From positions 1 to 17,868 of the forward strand of contig JAISTL010000004.1 of assembly GCA_031272615.1 (NCBI GenBank): DNA of 17,868 nt. Direction: 5' to 3'. Below, in pieces: positions 7,142 to 14,900 of this stretch. Position numbers and translations under genes: made by a program. The DNA is from Methylobacteriaceae bacterium (GTDB lineage Bacteria > Pseudomonadota > Alphaproteobacteria > Rhizobiales > Beijerinckiaceae). The number at the start of each line of letters is the position of its first letter. Position 1 is the first letter of the stretch. The notes beneath the pieces were generated by a model. That model saw only the letters and a list, made by a program, of their open reading frames with translations, was not told the DNA's origin and ran no database searches.

Positions 7142-7195
7142 GGTGGACTTGGTGGACTTGGTGGACTTGGTGGACCTGGTGGGCGTGGTGGACTG
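7142..7195 (+). repeat. Tandem 9-bp repeat, core GGTGGAC, six units
   Basis: Six consecutive 9-nt units start at 7142, 7151, 7160, 7169, 7178 and 7187. Four begin with GGTGGAC and end TT, TT, TT, CT; the fifth is GGTGGGCGT and the sixth GGTGGACTG. It forms one arm of an inverted pair with the array at 7277-7321. Confidence 0.9.
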
Positions 7196-7276
7196 GAGTG
7201 CTTCGTTCCTCGTGGGTGGCGCGGCGCCGGTGGTGCGACATATCGACCGGTAGAATGGCGGATTCATCATGTCCTC

Positions 7277-7321
7277 GTCCACCGCGTCCACCAAGTCCAC
7301 CGTGTCCACCAGGTCCACCGG
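7277..7321 (-). repeat. Inverted 9-bp repeat array, core GTCCACC, five units
   Basis: Five units of GTCCACC plus two variable bases start at 7277, 7286, 7295, 7304 and 7313. The core is the exact reverse complement of the GGTGGAC array about 80 bp upstream, so the two arrays could form a long cruciform or RNA hairpin in several registers. Confidence 0.9.
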
Positions 7322-7448
7322 AGCATTTCATCACGGTTGCGTCGCTGTTCAGGCAATCACATGGCGGCGGCTGCCCATCATTGCCGGTATTTCACGGAAA
7401 AATAGAAGAATTTCTCTTGCTTATGGATGATTTAAACGATAATCTGAC

Positions 7449-7476
7449 TTGGGAATAAAGTGAAAAATGTTATTCT
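7449..7476 (+). promoter_or_regulatory. Candidate promoter for the afuABC operon
   Basis: TTGGGA (7449-7454) and TATTCT (7471-7476) are separated by 16 nt and lie about 45 nt before the afuA ATG, each matching 4 of 6 consensus positions. An overlapping alternative is TTGCTT (7417-7422), 17 nt, TAATCT (7440-7445). Motif match only. Confidence 0.35.
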
Positions 7477-7521
7477 TTCAACGCTTTACGTGTTACAGCA
7501 ACAACGCAACAAGGGGGACTT

Positions 7522-8568
7522 ATGAGCAAAAAACTGATTTATACGACTGCGCTTGTCGGTTTGGGAATGGTCACGGCGGCCGGAACCGCTTCGGCGGCCG
7601 GGCGGCTGGTGATTTACTGCTCCAACACCAACGCCATGTGTGAGGCGGCGGCCAATGAATTCGGCAAGAAATACGATGTCCGGGTGTCGTTCTCCCGTGA
7701 CGGTACCGGCAGCACGCTGGCCAAGATCAGCGCCGAGAAAGACAACCCCAAGGGCGACGTCTGGTACGGCGGCACCATGGACCCGCACTCCCAAGCCGGT
7801 GAGATGGGCCTGCTGGAAGCCTACAAATCTCCGGTTTTGCCGGAAATCACCGAGAAATTCCGTGATCCGGCCAAGGTGAAGGGCAACTTCTCCGACGCCA
7901 TTTACATCGGCGTTCTCGGCTTCGGCATCAACGAGAACCGGCTGAAGGAAAAGGGCATCGCCGAGCCGAAGTGCTGGAAGGACTTGACGGACCCGGCCTT
8001 CAAGGACGAGATTCAAATCGCCGACCCGCAGAGTTCCGGCACCGCCTATACGGCGCTCGCCACCTTCATCCAGATCTGGAACGAGGATGAGGCGTTCGAG
8101 TATCTGCGCGGCCTGAACCAGAACATTTCCCAGTACACCAAATCCGGCATCACGCCGTCGCGCAACGCCGCCCGCGGTGAAACCACCATCGGCATCGGCT
8201 TCCTGCATGATTACGTGGCGGAAAAGGAAAAGGGCGCGCCGTTGAAGCTGGTGGTGCCCTGCGAGGGAACCGGTTATGAAATCGGCGGTCTCTCCATCAT
8301 CAAGGGCGCGCGCAATCTCGAGAACGCCAAGCTGTTCGTCGACTACGCCCTGTCGGTGGAAGGACAGGAGAACGCCTGGAAGAAGGGTGAATCCTTCCAG
8401 ACCCTGACCAACACCAAAGCGGCGAACTCGCCCTTCGCCCTGAAGCTCGAAGAACTGAAGCTCATCAATTATGACATGGAGACCTACGGGTCGTCGGATC
8501 TGCGCAAGCGCCTGATTACCAAGTGGCTCGAAACCGTCAAGATGGATCCGGCCAAGTTCGAGAAATAA
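7522..8568 (+). CDS. afuA: Periplasmic binding protein of an AfuABC-type hexose-phosphate importer
   Basis: The 348-residue protein has a cleavable signal peptide (residues 1-25, ending ASA) and the family 1-type periplasmic binding fold. Blocks DVWYGGTMDPHSQAGEMGLLE (79-99), IQIADPQSSGTAYTALATF (164-182), QYTKSGITPSRNAARGETT and GIGFLHDY (224-231) agree with AfuA of Actinobacillus pleuropneumoniae as I recall it, a protein annotated as ferric-binding but shown to bind hexose phosphates. His229-Asp230 and Glu248 (PCEGTG) lie where the sugar-phosphate pocket of AfuA is expected, and the adjacent Tyr pair that binds iron in FbpA is absent. The ribosome site AAGGGGG is 4 nt before the ATG. It is the first gene of a three-gene operon, and a strong hairpin follows, which would favour excess binding protein over permease. 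Confidence 0.88.
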   Translation: MSKKLIYTTALVGLGMVTAAGTASAAGRLVIYCSNTNAMCEAAANEFGKKYDVRVSFSRDGTGSTLAKISAEKDNPKGDVWYGGTMDPHSQAGEMGLLEAYKSPVLPEITEKFRDPAKVKGNFSDAIYIGVLGFGINENRLKEKGIAEPKCWKDLTDPAFKDEIQIADPQSSGTAYTALATFIQIWNEDEAFEYLRGLNQNISQYTKSGITPSRNAARGETTIGIGFLHDYVAEKEKGAPLKLVVPCEGTGYEIGGLSIIKGARNLENAKLFVDYALSVEGQENAWKKGESFQTLTNTKAANSPFALKLEELKLINYDMETYGSSDLRKRLITKWLETVKMDPAKFEK

Positions 8569-8583
8569 GTCGTTTTAAAACTC

Positions 8584-8614
8584 CGCCGGCGGTCCGGACA
8601 ATCGGCCGCCGGTG
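8584..8614 (+). other. First of two hairpins between afuA and afuB
   Basis: CCGGCGG at 8586-8592 pairs with CCGCCGG at 8606-8612, extended outward by a G-T and a C-G pair to 8584-8614. It begins 15 nt after the afuA stop and has no T-run after it. Confidence 0.5.
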
Positions 8615-8616
8615 AA

Positions 8617-8657
8617 CCTGTTTGCCGCCGTCCTGAATCAGGACGGCGGCAAACAGG
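8617..8657 (+). other. Perfect 18-bp intercistronic hairpin between afuA and afuB
   Basis: CCTGTTTGCCGCCGTCCT at 8617-8634 and its exact reverse complement at 8640-8657 enclose a 5-nt loop (GAATC). The following bases (GTGTACGTTTTG) are not a strong T-run. The place, between binding-protein and permease genes, matches known stem-loops that protect the upstream mRNA or lower downstream expression. Confidence 0.85.
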
Positions 8658-8734
8658 GTGTACGTTTTGTACCCGCGGTGGGTTGCCGCCCGTGGTATGT
8701 ATCGACTCCCCGCTGTTCATCCGGAGTGCTTGTC

Positions 8735-10810
8735 ATGGCCTCTCTCACCATCGTCCAACCGAAGCGGGACCCGGTGTTCTACTGGGTTGCCCTCGCTCTC
8801 GCCGCCTTTGTCCTGCTGCCGTCCTACGGGTTGGAATACGGGCTGCTCGATTCCATGCCCGAGGAAATTCTGGATGCCTACGGGTGGTCGGGTTTCGGCC
8901 AGGCCTGGGTATGGTTCCTGCTGCCGCTTGTGCTGCTGATACGGCCGCGGCAGGCGCCGGAACGCGCCGACCGTCAACGCTCGGTGCGGGATGTGTATCT
9001 GGTGTGCGCCGTCGCCGCCGTGGTTTTTTTGTTGGCCTGGTATTTCAAGCAGCCCTTCGGCTACTCCGTCATTGTGCTTTATGTGGCGCTGGGGGCGATT
9101 CTGGCGCTGGCGCTGGCGCGTCTCGAATGGATGGGCGGCGACCGGTTTTTGATCGGTTCGATGATCCTGGTGATCATCGGCGTTGTCGCCATGTTCATCA
9201 TTGTGCCGACGCTGTTCATTTTCAAGCCGATGCTGTTTGATGAAAACACCGGAGCGTTCGCGCCGCTTCAGTTCATCAATACGCTCACCCAGCCTTATAT
9301 CATCCGGGTCATCACCAATTCGCTGTTCGTCAGCACCTGCGTCGGCCTCACCGCCACGTTTTTCGGCCTGGTGTGTGCCATCTACACGACGCGCATCGCC
9401 GTCAGAACCGTTTTTCTCGGCCGGTTCTTCTCGATTCTGCCCACCGTCACCCCGCCGTTTGTCGTCGGCATGGGCGCCACGTTCATGCTCGGCCGCTCCG
9501 GCTATGTGACGCAGATTCTGGTGGAATGGTTCGGCTTTGAACAGAACTGGCTCTACGGCGCCACCGGCATCTGGATTGCCCAGGTGCTGGCCTTCGCGCC
9601 CATGTCGTTCATGTTGCTGGACGGCGCCATCAAATCCATCTCTCCGTCGGTGGAGGAGGCGTCCTACACCCTGCGCGCCGGGCGCTGGCAGACCTTCCTC
9701 TATGTGTTTCTGCCGCTGCTCAGGCCGGCGCTCGCCAATTCGTTCCTGATTGTCTTCGTGCAGTCCATGGCCGATTTCTCCAATCCCATCGTCGTCGGCG
9801 GGTCCTATGACGTGCTGGCGACCCAGATCTATTTCTTCATCGTCGGTTCGCAGCTGAACTGGGTCGGCGCCAGTGTGCTGGGCACGGTTCTGCTCGGCTT
9901 TTCGCTGGCGGTGTTCGTCATCCAGTATGTCTGGATCGGCCAGCGCTCCTATGTGACGGTGTCCGGCAAGGCCTATCGCGGCGAAGTCCAGGGTTTGCCC
10001 AAGTCCCTGGAATGGATTGTGATGGGGTTGCTGGCGTTCTGGATTGTCCTGACTCTGGCGATGTACGGCAATATCGTGTACGGCGGTCTGGTGCGCAACT
10101 GGGGCGTCGACCACACGTTCACTCTGAACAATTACGCCTATCTGTTCGGCAGCGGTTTCGAGAGCGGCGCCTGGCCCACTCTGCTCAGCACCATGACCTA
10201 TGCCGGAATCGCGGCGCCGCTTACCGCGTTCGTCGGCCTGCTCATCGCCTACATCGTGGTGCGGCAGAACTTCCACGGCAAACGGGCGCTGGAATTCGCC
10301 ACCATGATCAGCTTCGCGGTGCCCGGTACCGTCGCCGGCGTCTCGTATATTCTGGCGTTCAACCACGCGCCGATTCTGATCACCGGCACGGCGGCCATTG
10401 TGGTGTTGTCGATGATGACCCGCAACATTCCCGTCGGTATCCGCTCCGGCGTCACCGGCCTCGGCCAGCTGGACAAATCCCTGGACGAAGCATCCCTGAG
10501 CCTCAGGGCCGGGACATTCCGGACCATGATCTTCGTGCTGCTGCCGCTGCTGCGCCCGGCGCTGCTGTCGGCGCTGGTGTACAGTTTCGTGCGGGCGATG
10601 ACCACGGTGAGCGCCATCATCTTCCTTGTCACTCCCGATACGCGCACCGCCACCGCCTTCATCCTCAACCGGGTCGAAGACGGGGAATACGGCGTCGCCA
10701 CTGCCTACGGCACCATGCTGATTGTGGTCATGATGCTCGTCATCATTCTATTTGACTGGCTGGTGGGAGAATCGAGGACTTCCCGCTCCAAGGCCAAGAA
10801 AACGGTTTAA
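8735..10810 (+). CDS. afuB: Fused two-domain ABC permease, AfuB-type
   Basis: I start this gene at ATG 8735 (691 residues) because GGAG stands 8 nt upstream and the product begins MASLTIVQPK; the open frame extends to 8612 but there it crosses the hairpin. The protein fuses two permease domains in one chain. Residues 15-165 hold extra N-terminal membrane segments, then each permease half carries the ATPase-contact (EAA) loop: EEASYTLRAGRWQTFLYVFLPLLRP around 307-331 and DEASLSLRAGTFRTMIFVLLPLLRP around 584-608. The length and layout agree with AfuB and with double permeases of the ferric/FbpB class. It sits 15 nt before afuC, with the afuC ribosome site inside that gap, so the two are surely cotranscribed. 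Substrate is inferred from AfuA. Confidence 0.88.
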   Translation: MASLTIVQPKRDPVFYWVALALAAFVLLPSYGLEYGLLDSMPEEILDAYGWSGFGQAWVWFLLPLVLLIRPRQAPERADRQRSVRDVYLVCAVAAVVFLLAWYFKQPFGYSVIVLYVALGAILALALARLEWMGGDRFLIGSMILVIIGVVAMFIIVPTLFIFKPMLFDENTGAFAPLQFINTLTQPYIIRVITNSLFVSTCVGLTATFFGLVCAIYTTRIAVRTVFLGRFFSILPTVTPPFVVGMGATFMLGRSGYVTQILVEWFGFEQNWLYGATGIWIAQVLAFAPMSFMLLDGAIKSISPSVEEASYTLRAGRWQTFLYVFLPLLRPALANSFLIVFVQSMADFSNPIVVGGSYDVLATQIYFFIVGSQLNWVGASVLGTVLLGFSLAVFVIQYVWIGQRSYVTVSGKAYRGEVQGLPKSLEWIVMGLLAFWIVLTLAMYGNIVYGGLVRNWGVDHTFTLNNYAYLFGSGFESGAWPTLLSTMTYAGIAAPLTAFVGLLIAYIVVRQNFHGKRALEFATMISFAVPGTVAGVSYILAFNHAPILITGTAAIVVLSMMTRNIPVGIRSGVTGLGQLDKSLDEASLSLRAGTFRTMIFVLLPLLRPALLSALVYSFVRAMTTVSAIIFLVTPDTRTATAFILNRVEDGEYGVATAYGTMLIVVMMLVIILFDWLVGESRTSRSKAKKTV

Positions 10811-10825
10811 TTTCAGGAGAACGTC

Positions 10826-11875
10826 ATGTCTGAAAAAGGTTTCGTCAGCCTGCGCAATATTGTGAAACGGTTCGGCTCCAACACCGTGATCGACAACTTC
10901 AGCTTGGAAATCCCCAAGGGGCAGATGTTGACTCTCCTCGGCCCCTCCGGCTGCGGCAAGACCACCATTCTCCGGCTGGTGGCCGGGCTGGAGAAGCCGA
11001 CCAGCGGGCAGATTTTCATTGACGATGTGGATGTCACCGATCTCTCGGTGCAGCAGCGGGATATCTGCATGGTGTTCCAGTCCTACGCCCTGTTTCCGCA
11101 CATGTCGCTGGGCAAAAACGTCGGCTACGGCCTGAGGATGATGGGCCTGCCGCGGGACGAAATCCGCAAGAAGGTGGACGAGGCGCTGAAACTGGTGGAT
11201 TTGGAAGGCTTTGCCGACCGGTATGTCGACCAGATTTCCGGCGGCCAGCAGCAGCGTGTGGCGCTGGCCCGGGCGCTGGTGCTGCAACCCAAGGTGCTGC
11301 TGTTCGATGAACCGCTCTCGAACCTCGACGCCAATCTGCGGCGCAATATGCGCGAGAAAATCCGCGACCTGCAGAAAACCTTCAACATCACGTCGCTCTA
11401 TGTCACCCATGACCAATCCGAGGCTTTTGCCGTCAGCGACATGGTGCTGGTGATGAACAAGGGCAAAATCATGCAGGCCGACGAGCCGCATGTACTCTAC
11501 CGGCGGCCCGCCTCACGCTTCATGGCGACCTTCATGGGCGAGGCCAACCTGTTCCCGGCGACGAAATCCGGCGATTCGGTGGACTGCTACGGGTATAAGG
11601 TGTCGCTGGGCGGCGGCTCGCAGGATATGCCCGACGGAAAATGCACCCTGGGCGTGCGTCCCGAGGCCATCGAGCTCACCGGCGAAGGCACTCCGGCGCA
11701 GAAATGCCGGGTGGAGAAGGTGAGCTATATGGGGTCGGCCTTCGAGGTCGTCGCCGGCTGGAACGACGAGACGCTGCTGCTGGAACTGGATTCCACGGGC
11801 AATGAGCCCAAGGTGGGCGACGAACCCTACCTGAACTTCCAGCCGCGCGGCGTGTTCGTGCTGCCGGAGGCGTGA
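10826..11875 (+). CDS. afuC: ABC transporter ATPase, AfuC-type
   Basis: The 349-residue ATPase powers the AfuABC importer at the inner face of the membrane. All motifs are present: Walker A GPSGCGKT (39-46), Q-loop Gln85 in VFQSYALFPHM, signature ISGGQQQR (137-144), Walker B VLLFDEP (157-163), D-loop SNLD and H-loop His195 in YVTHDQSEA. A C-terminal TOBE-like regulatory domain follows from about residue 235 (GVRPE at 276-280). AGGAG at 10815-10819 sits 6 nt before the ATG. It ends the operon, followed by a palindrome and a strong terminator. By itself the ATPase does not fix the substrate, since iron (FbpC) and polyamine importers share the same domain plan. Confidence 0.92.
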   Translation: MSEKGFVSLRNIVKRFGSNTVIDNFSLEIPKGQMLTLLGPSGCGKTTILRLVAGLEKPTSGQIFIDDVDVTDLSVQQRDICMVFQSYALFPHMSLGKNVGYGLRMMGLPRDEIRKKVDEALKLVDLEGFADRYVDQISGGQQQRVALARALVLQPKVLLFDEPLSNLDANLRRNMREKIRDLQKTFNITSLYVTHDQSEAFAVSDMVLVMNKGKIMQADEPHVLYRRPASRFMATFMGEANLFPATKSGDSVDCYGYKVSLGGGSQDMPDGKCTLGVRPEAIELTGEGTPAQKCRVEKVSYMGSAFEVVAGWNDETLLLELDSTGNEPKVGDEPYLNFQPRGVFVLPEA

Positions 11876-11885
11876 GGGAGGTTCT

Positions 11886-11926
11886 GGTGGACACGGTGTC
11901 CACCGGATTGCCGCGCTCGTAATGAC
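11886..11926. repeat. REP-like palindromic element with GGTGGAC core
   Basis: GGTGGACACGGTGTCCACC (11886-11904) is a perfect 9-1-9 palindrome using the same GGTGGAC/GTCCACC core as the arrays at 7142-7321. It is followed at 11905-11926 by GGATTGCCGCGCTCGTAATG plus AC, which resembles the interspersed GTCATTNCGAG...GCAATCC intergenic repeats known from several proteobacteria. The resemblance is from memory. Confidence 0.55.
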
Positions 11927-11929
11927 AAA

Positions 11930-11965
11930 AAAACACCGGCCGGGGTTTATTCCGGCCGGTGTTTT
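11930..11965. terminator. Bidirectional intrinsic terminator between afuC and the autotransporter
   Basis: AAAACACCGGCCGG at 11930-11943 pairs perfectly with CCGGCCGGTGTTTT at 11952-11965 around an 8-nt loop. On the plus strand the stem ends in TTTT then GTT; on the minus strand it ends in a T-run from the A's at 11927-11933. It lies between convergent genes, as expected for a shared terminator. Confidence 0.92.
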
Positions 11966-11975
11966 GTTATGGTTT

Positions 11976-14900
11976 TCAGAACTTGAACTTGGCGGTGAGC
12001 ATGCCGCCGACGCCGTGGCGGCGGCCGAAGCTGCCCTGGATTTCAGCGCCGAGGGTGAAGCGGTCGGTCACCGCCCATTCGACGCCCGCCGAGACGATGC
12101 CGCTGTCGCCCTTGAGGCGGTTGGTGTGTTTCACCCGGGTGCCGTCAATCACCGTGGCGGCGGCGCCGTCAAACTCGTGTTCCCACGCCAGGCCGCCGTA
12201 AAGCCGCACGTTTTCCTGCGGGGTGTAGACCAGCCGCGCGCCGACCCGGCTTCTCACCGAGTTGGTGGCGCCGAACCTCACGTGTTCGCCGCCGTCGGTG
12301 ACGCCGGAATCTCCGCCCTGCCGCGTCCAGATGCCCTTGGCGTAGACATCGAGACTGGTGGTCCCGGTGAACTTGTGTTCATAGCCGATGCCGACATGTC
12401 CGCCGAAATAGCTGTTCTCACCTTTGATGCCGATGCCCGGGCCGCCGTAGAGATCGGCCTCCACCCGCCCGCCGCGGATTGACCCGTCGACATAGAGCCC
12501 GCTGTCAGCGGTGTATTTGGCAAACAGCCCCGCGCCGTAGTGCCGGGTGTCGCCCGAGGCGGAGCCGAAGGCGTGATAGGCGTCATAGGAGCCGGAGCCG
12601 CCCTCGATGAAGGCGCCGACCAGCAGGTCGCCGCCGGAGGTGGTCCAGTTGTGGGCAACCCCCGCCATGTATGACAGGCCGTTGCTGTCGACGTGCGAAC
12701 CGGTGCGGGTGCGGTAGGCGCCGCCCTTCACCGAGGCCACGGTGGACCAGCCTTCGGCGGAAACGCCGGAGTTGGGGGCGAAATGCCCCTTGGAGGCGTA
12801 TTTCCAGTCATCCACCACGTCGAGCACATGGTCAAACCCGGTGTTCACGGCGATGGTGCGGGCCGACGGCTGGTAGGTGTAGGTACCGGCCAGGTTCTGG
12901 TTGAGGTGGGAGGCGCCGGTATAGGTCAGCACAACGGAGTTGGTCTCCTGCTGCAGGCGGAAGTCGTAATCGCTGACGCCGTAGGTGGCCTGATAGATGC
13001 CGCCCGGATTGGCGATGGCGCCGTTGAGGCTGCCGGCGGTCATCAAGGCGTTCTTCTGCCCGGCCATGGGCCTGGCCGTCAAAGCGCCGATGGCGGCCCC
13101 TTCGGCATAGGCCGTTCCCGCCTCGTCGGTGAGGCCGATGACCACATTGTCGACATCCGCCTCGCCGGCCACGCTCAACAGCGGCGCGTCGGCGCTGAAG
13201 AAGCCCGCCGGAACCGAGAAGTTCATGGCCGAGAAGTTGGTGACGTTACCCGCCACCGACACGGTGGAGGCGGTGCGCACATTCAGCGTGTTGCCGGAAA
13301 GGGCGTCGCCGCCGCTGCCGGAATAACCGCCGAACACCGAGGCGGAGGCCGCCGTGGCCCCGAACAGGGTCACGGTGTTGCCCGCGGCGTCGCCGTCTTC
13401 GGCATAACCGCCGTAGATATCCCCGGCGACGTCGGTTCCGTCAATGGCGACGCTGTTGCCCGAGGCCGCCCCGGCTACCGCATACCCGCCATAAACCGTG
13501 TGGCTGCCCACCGAACCGCCGGTCAGCGATACGGTGTTGCCCGAGGCGTCGCCGGTGCCGGCATACCCGCCGTAAACCGTCTCGGCCACGGCCACATCAG
13601 CCAACGTGACACTGTTGCCCGAGGCCGAACCGCCCCCGGCATAACCGCCGTACACGCTGTTCCCCACCGAGCCGCCGCTCATCACGACGCTGTTGTTCAA
13701 GGCGTTTTCTCTTCCGGAGTAGCCGCCGAACACATTGTTGTCCACCGTCGAGTCAACGACGACCACAGAGTTGGTGTCGGCGGTAAACCGCGCTTGACCG
13801 CCGTAAACGTCCCGGTGGACGGTGGCTTGGCTCAGCACGGCGCTGTTGTTTGACGCATACCCCCCCGACGCATAACCGCCGAAAACACAGTACTCGACAT
13901 ATCCGCCGGAAACAAAGGCGCTGTTTCCCGACACATGCGATCCGAGTTCGTAGGCATAGCCGCCTATCACTTCGTATGCGAAGCTGTCGGTGAGGAACAC
14001 GCGGTTACCGGTGGCGACGCCCCGGTCACCGGCTTCACCGCCGTAGTATCTCCCCAAGTCATCGGTTTTCGGCGCGTTGATGACGGTGAGCGTGTTGTCG
14101 GTGGCATCCCCGTGAGATGACCAACCGCCCCACGCCTGTGATGTCACTCCGGTATCGATGAGCAACACGCTGTTGTTGGTGGAAGCCCCTTCCGATGACC
14201 AGCCGCCACGCACGCTCCCGACCGTGGAATTGGTGACGACAACCGTATTGTACCCGGCGTCCTCACCGTCGCCGCCGGCGATTGAAGACGCTTGACCCAC
14301 ATTGTCGACACGAACGGTGTTGTACCACGCGCCGCCGCCCGTACCGTTTCTGTTCACTCCGCCGGCAATAGAGCTTATCGCATCGGAGTCAAAAACCGTC
14401 ACGGTGTTGCCGTAGGCATTGCCGCTTTCTGTCAACCCGCCGACGTATTCCACCGCCATAGCGGTGTTGTCGGTCACGCCGGAGACAATCAGGGTGTTGT
14501 TGTTGGTATTGCCCTCGCGTTGCGTGTATCCGCCGACGACCCAGCCGAAATCCCCTTCGATGGAACCACCGGTCATCACGACAACGTTGTCGGACGCGTC
14601 ACCGGAGTCGCGGGTGAACCCGCCCGACACCGTCGCCCCCCAATCACTGTAACTGTATGTTCCGACAACCGTCACATCCCTCAGAATCACGGTGTTGCCC
14701 GAGGCGTTGCCCTCCCTCGTGATGCCGCCGGTAATGACGTACACTTGCTCCGTACCCGGCTCGTTGACCGTCGTATTGCTGAGTTCCACCCTGTTGCCCG
14801 AGGCGTCGCCCGTATCCGCCCACCCGCCGGCGACCCAGCGCATCACCACCGCGCCATCGATGGTCACACTGTTGCCGGAGACGGACCCCATCCAGCCCGA

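Larger units (their letters stand above)
6822..7521. other. 700-bp divergent intergenic region, A+T-rich with repeat arrays
   Basis: This stretch separates the minus-strand operon from afuA and should hold both promoters. About 6880-7140 is strikingly A+T-rich compared with its flanks, and AAAAATCGG occurs twice at a 10-bp period (7038-7046 and 7048-7056). Two 9-bp repeat arrays lie at 7142-7195 and 7277-7321. Open frames cross the region in several phases, but mainly because the 9-bp repeat keeps frames open; none has a convincing ribosome site or family. Confidence 0.7.

Noticed and set aside
7142..7321. CRISPR array
   Set aside because: The repeats are 9 bp and contiguous with no unique spacers; they are simple tandem and inverted repeats.
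6894..7458. Two overlapping plus-strand frames (119 and 175 codons) and a 126-codon minus-strand frame across the divergent spacer
   Set aside because: Their length depends on the 9-bp repeats, giving strings such as VDLVDLVDL, WTWWTWWTW and HQVHQVHQV. No ribosome site or recognisable domain.
8717..10366. A 549-codon minus-strand frame opposite afuB
   Set aside because: Charged, His/Arg/Gln-rich low-complexity composition; it mirrors the codon pattern of the real permease gene.
7522..11875. Ferric-iron (FbpABC) uptake operon
   Set aside because: The binding protein lacks the Tyr-Tyr iron ligands and fits AfuA better; iron remains a second possibility.
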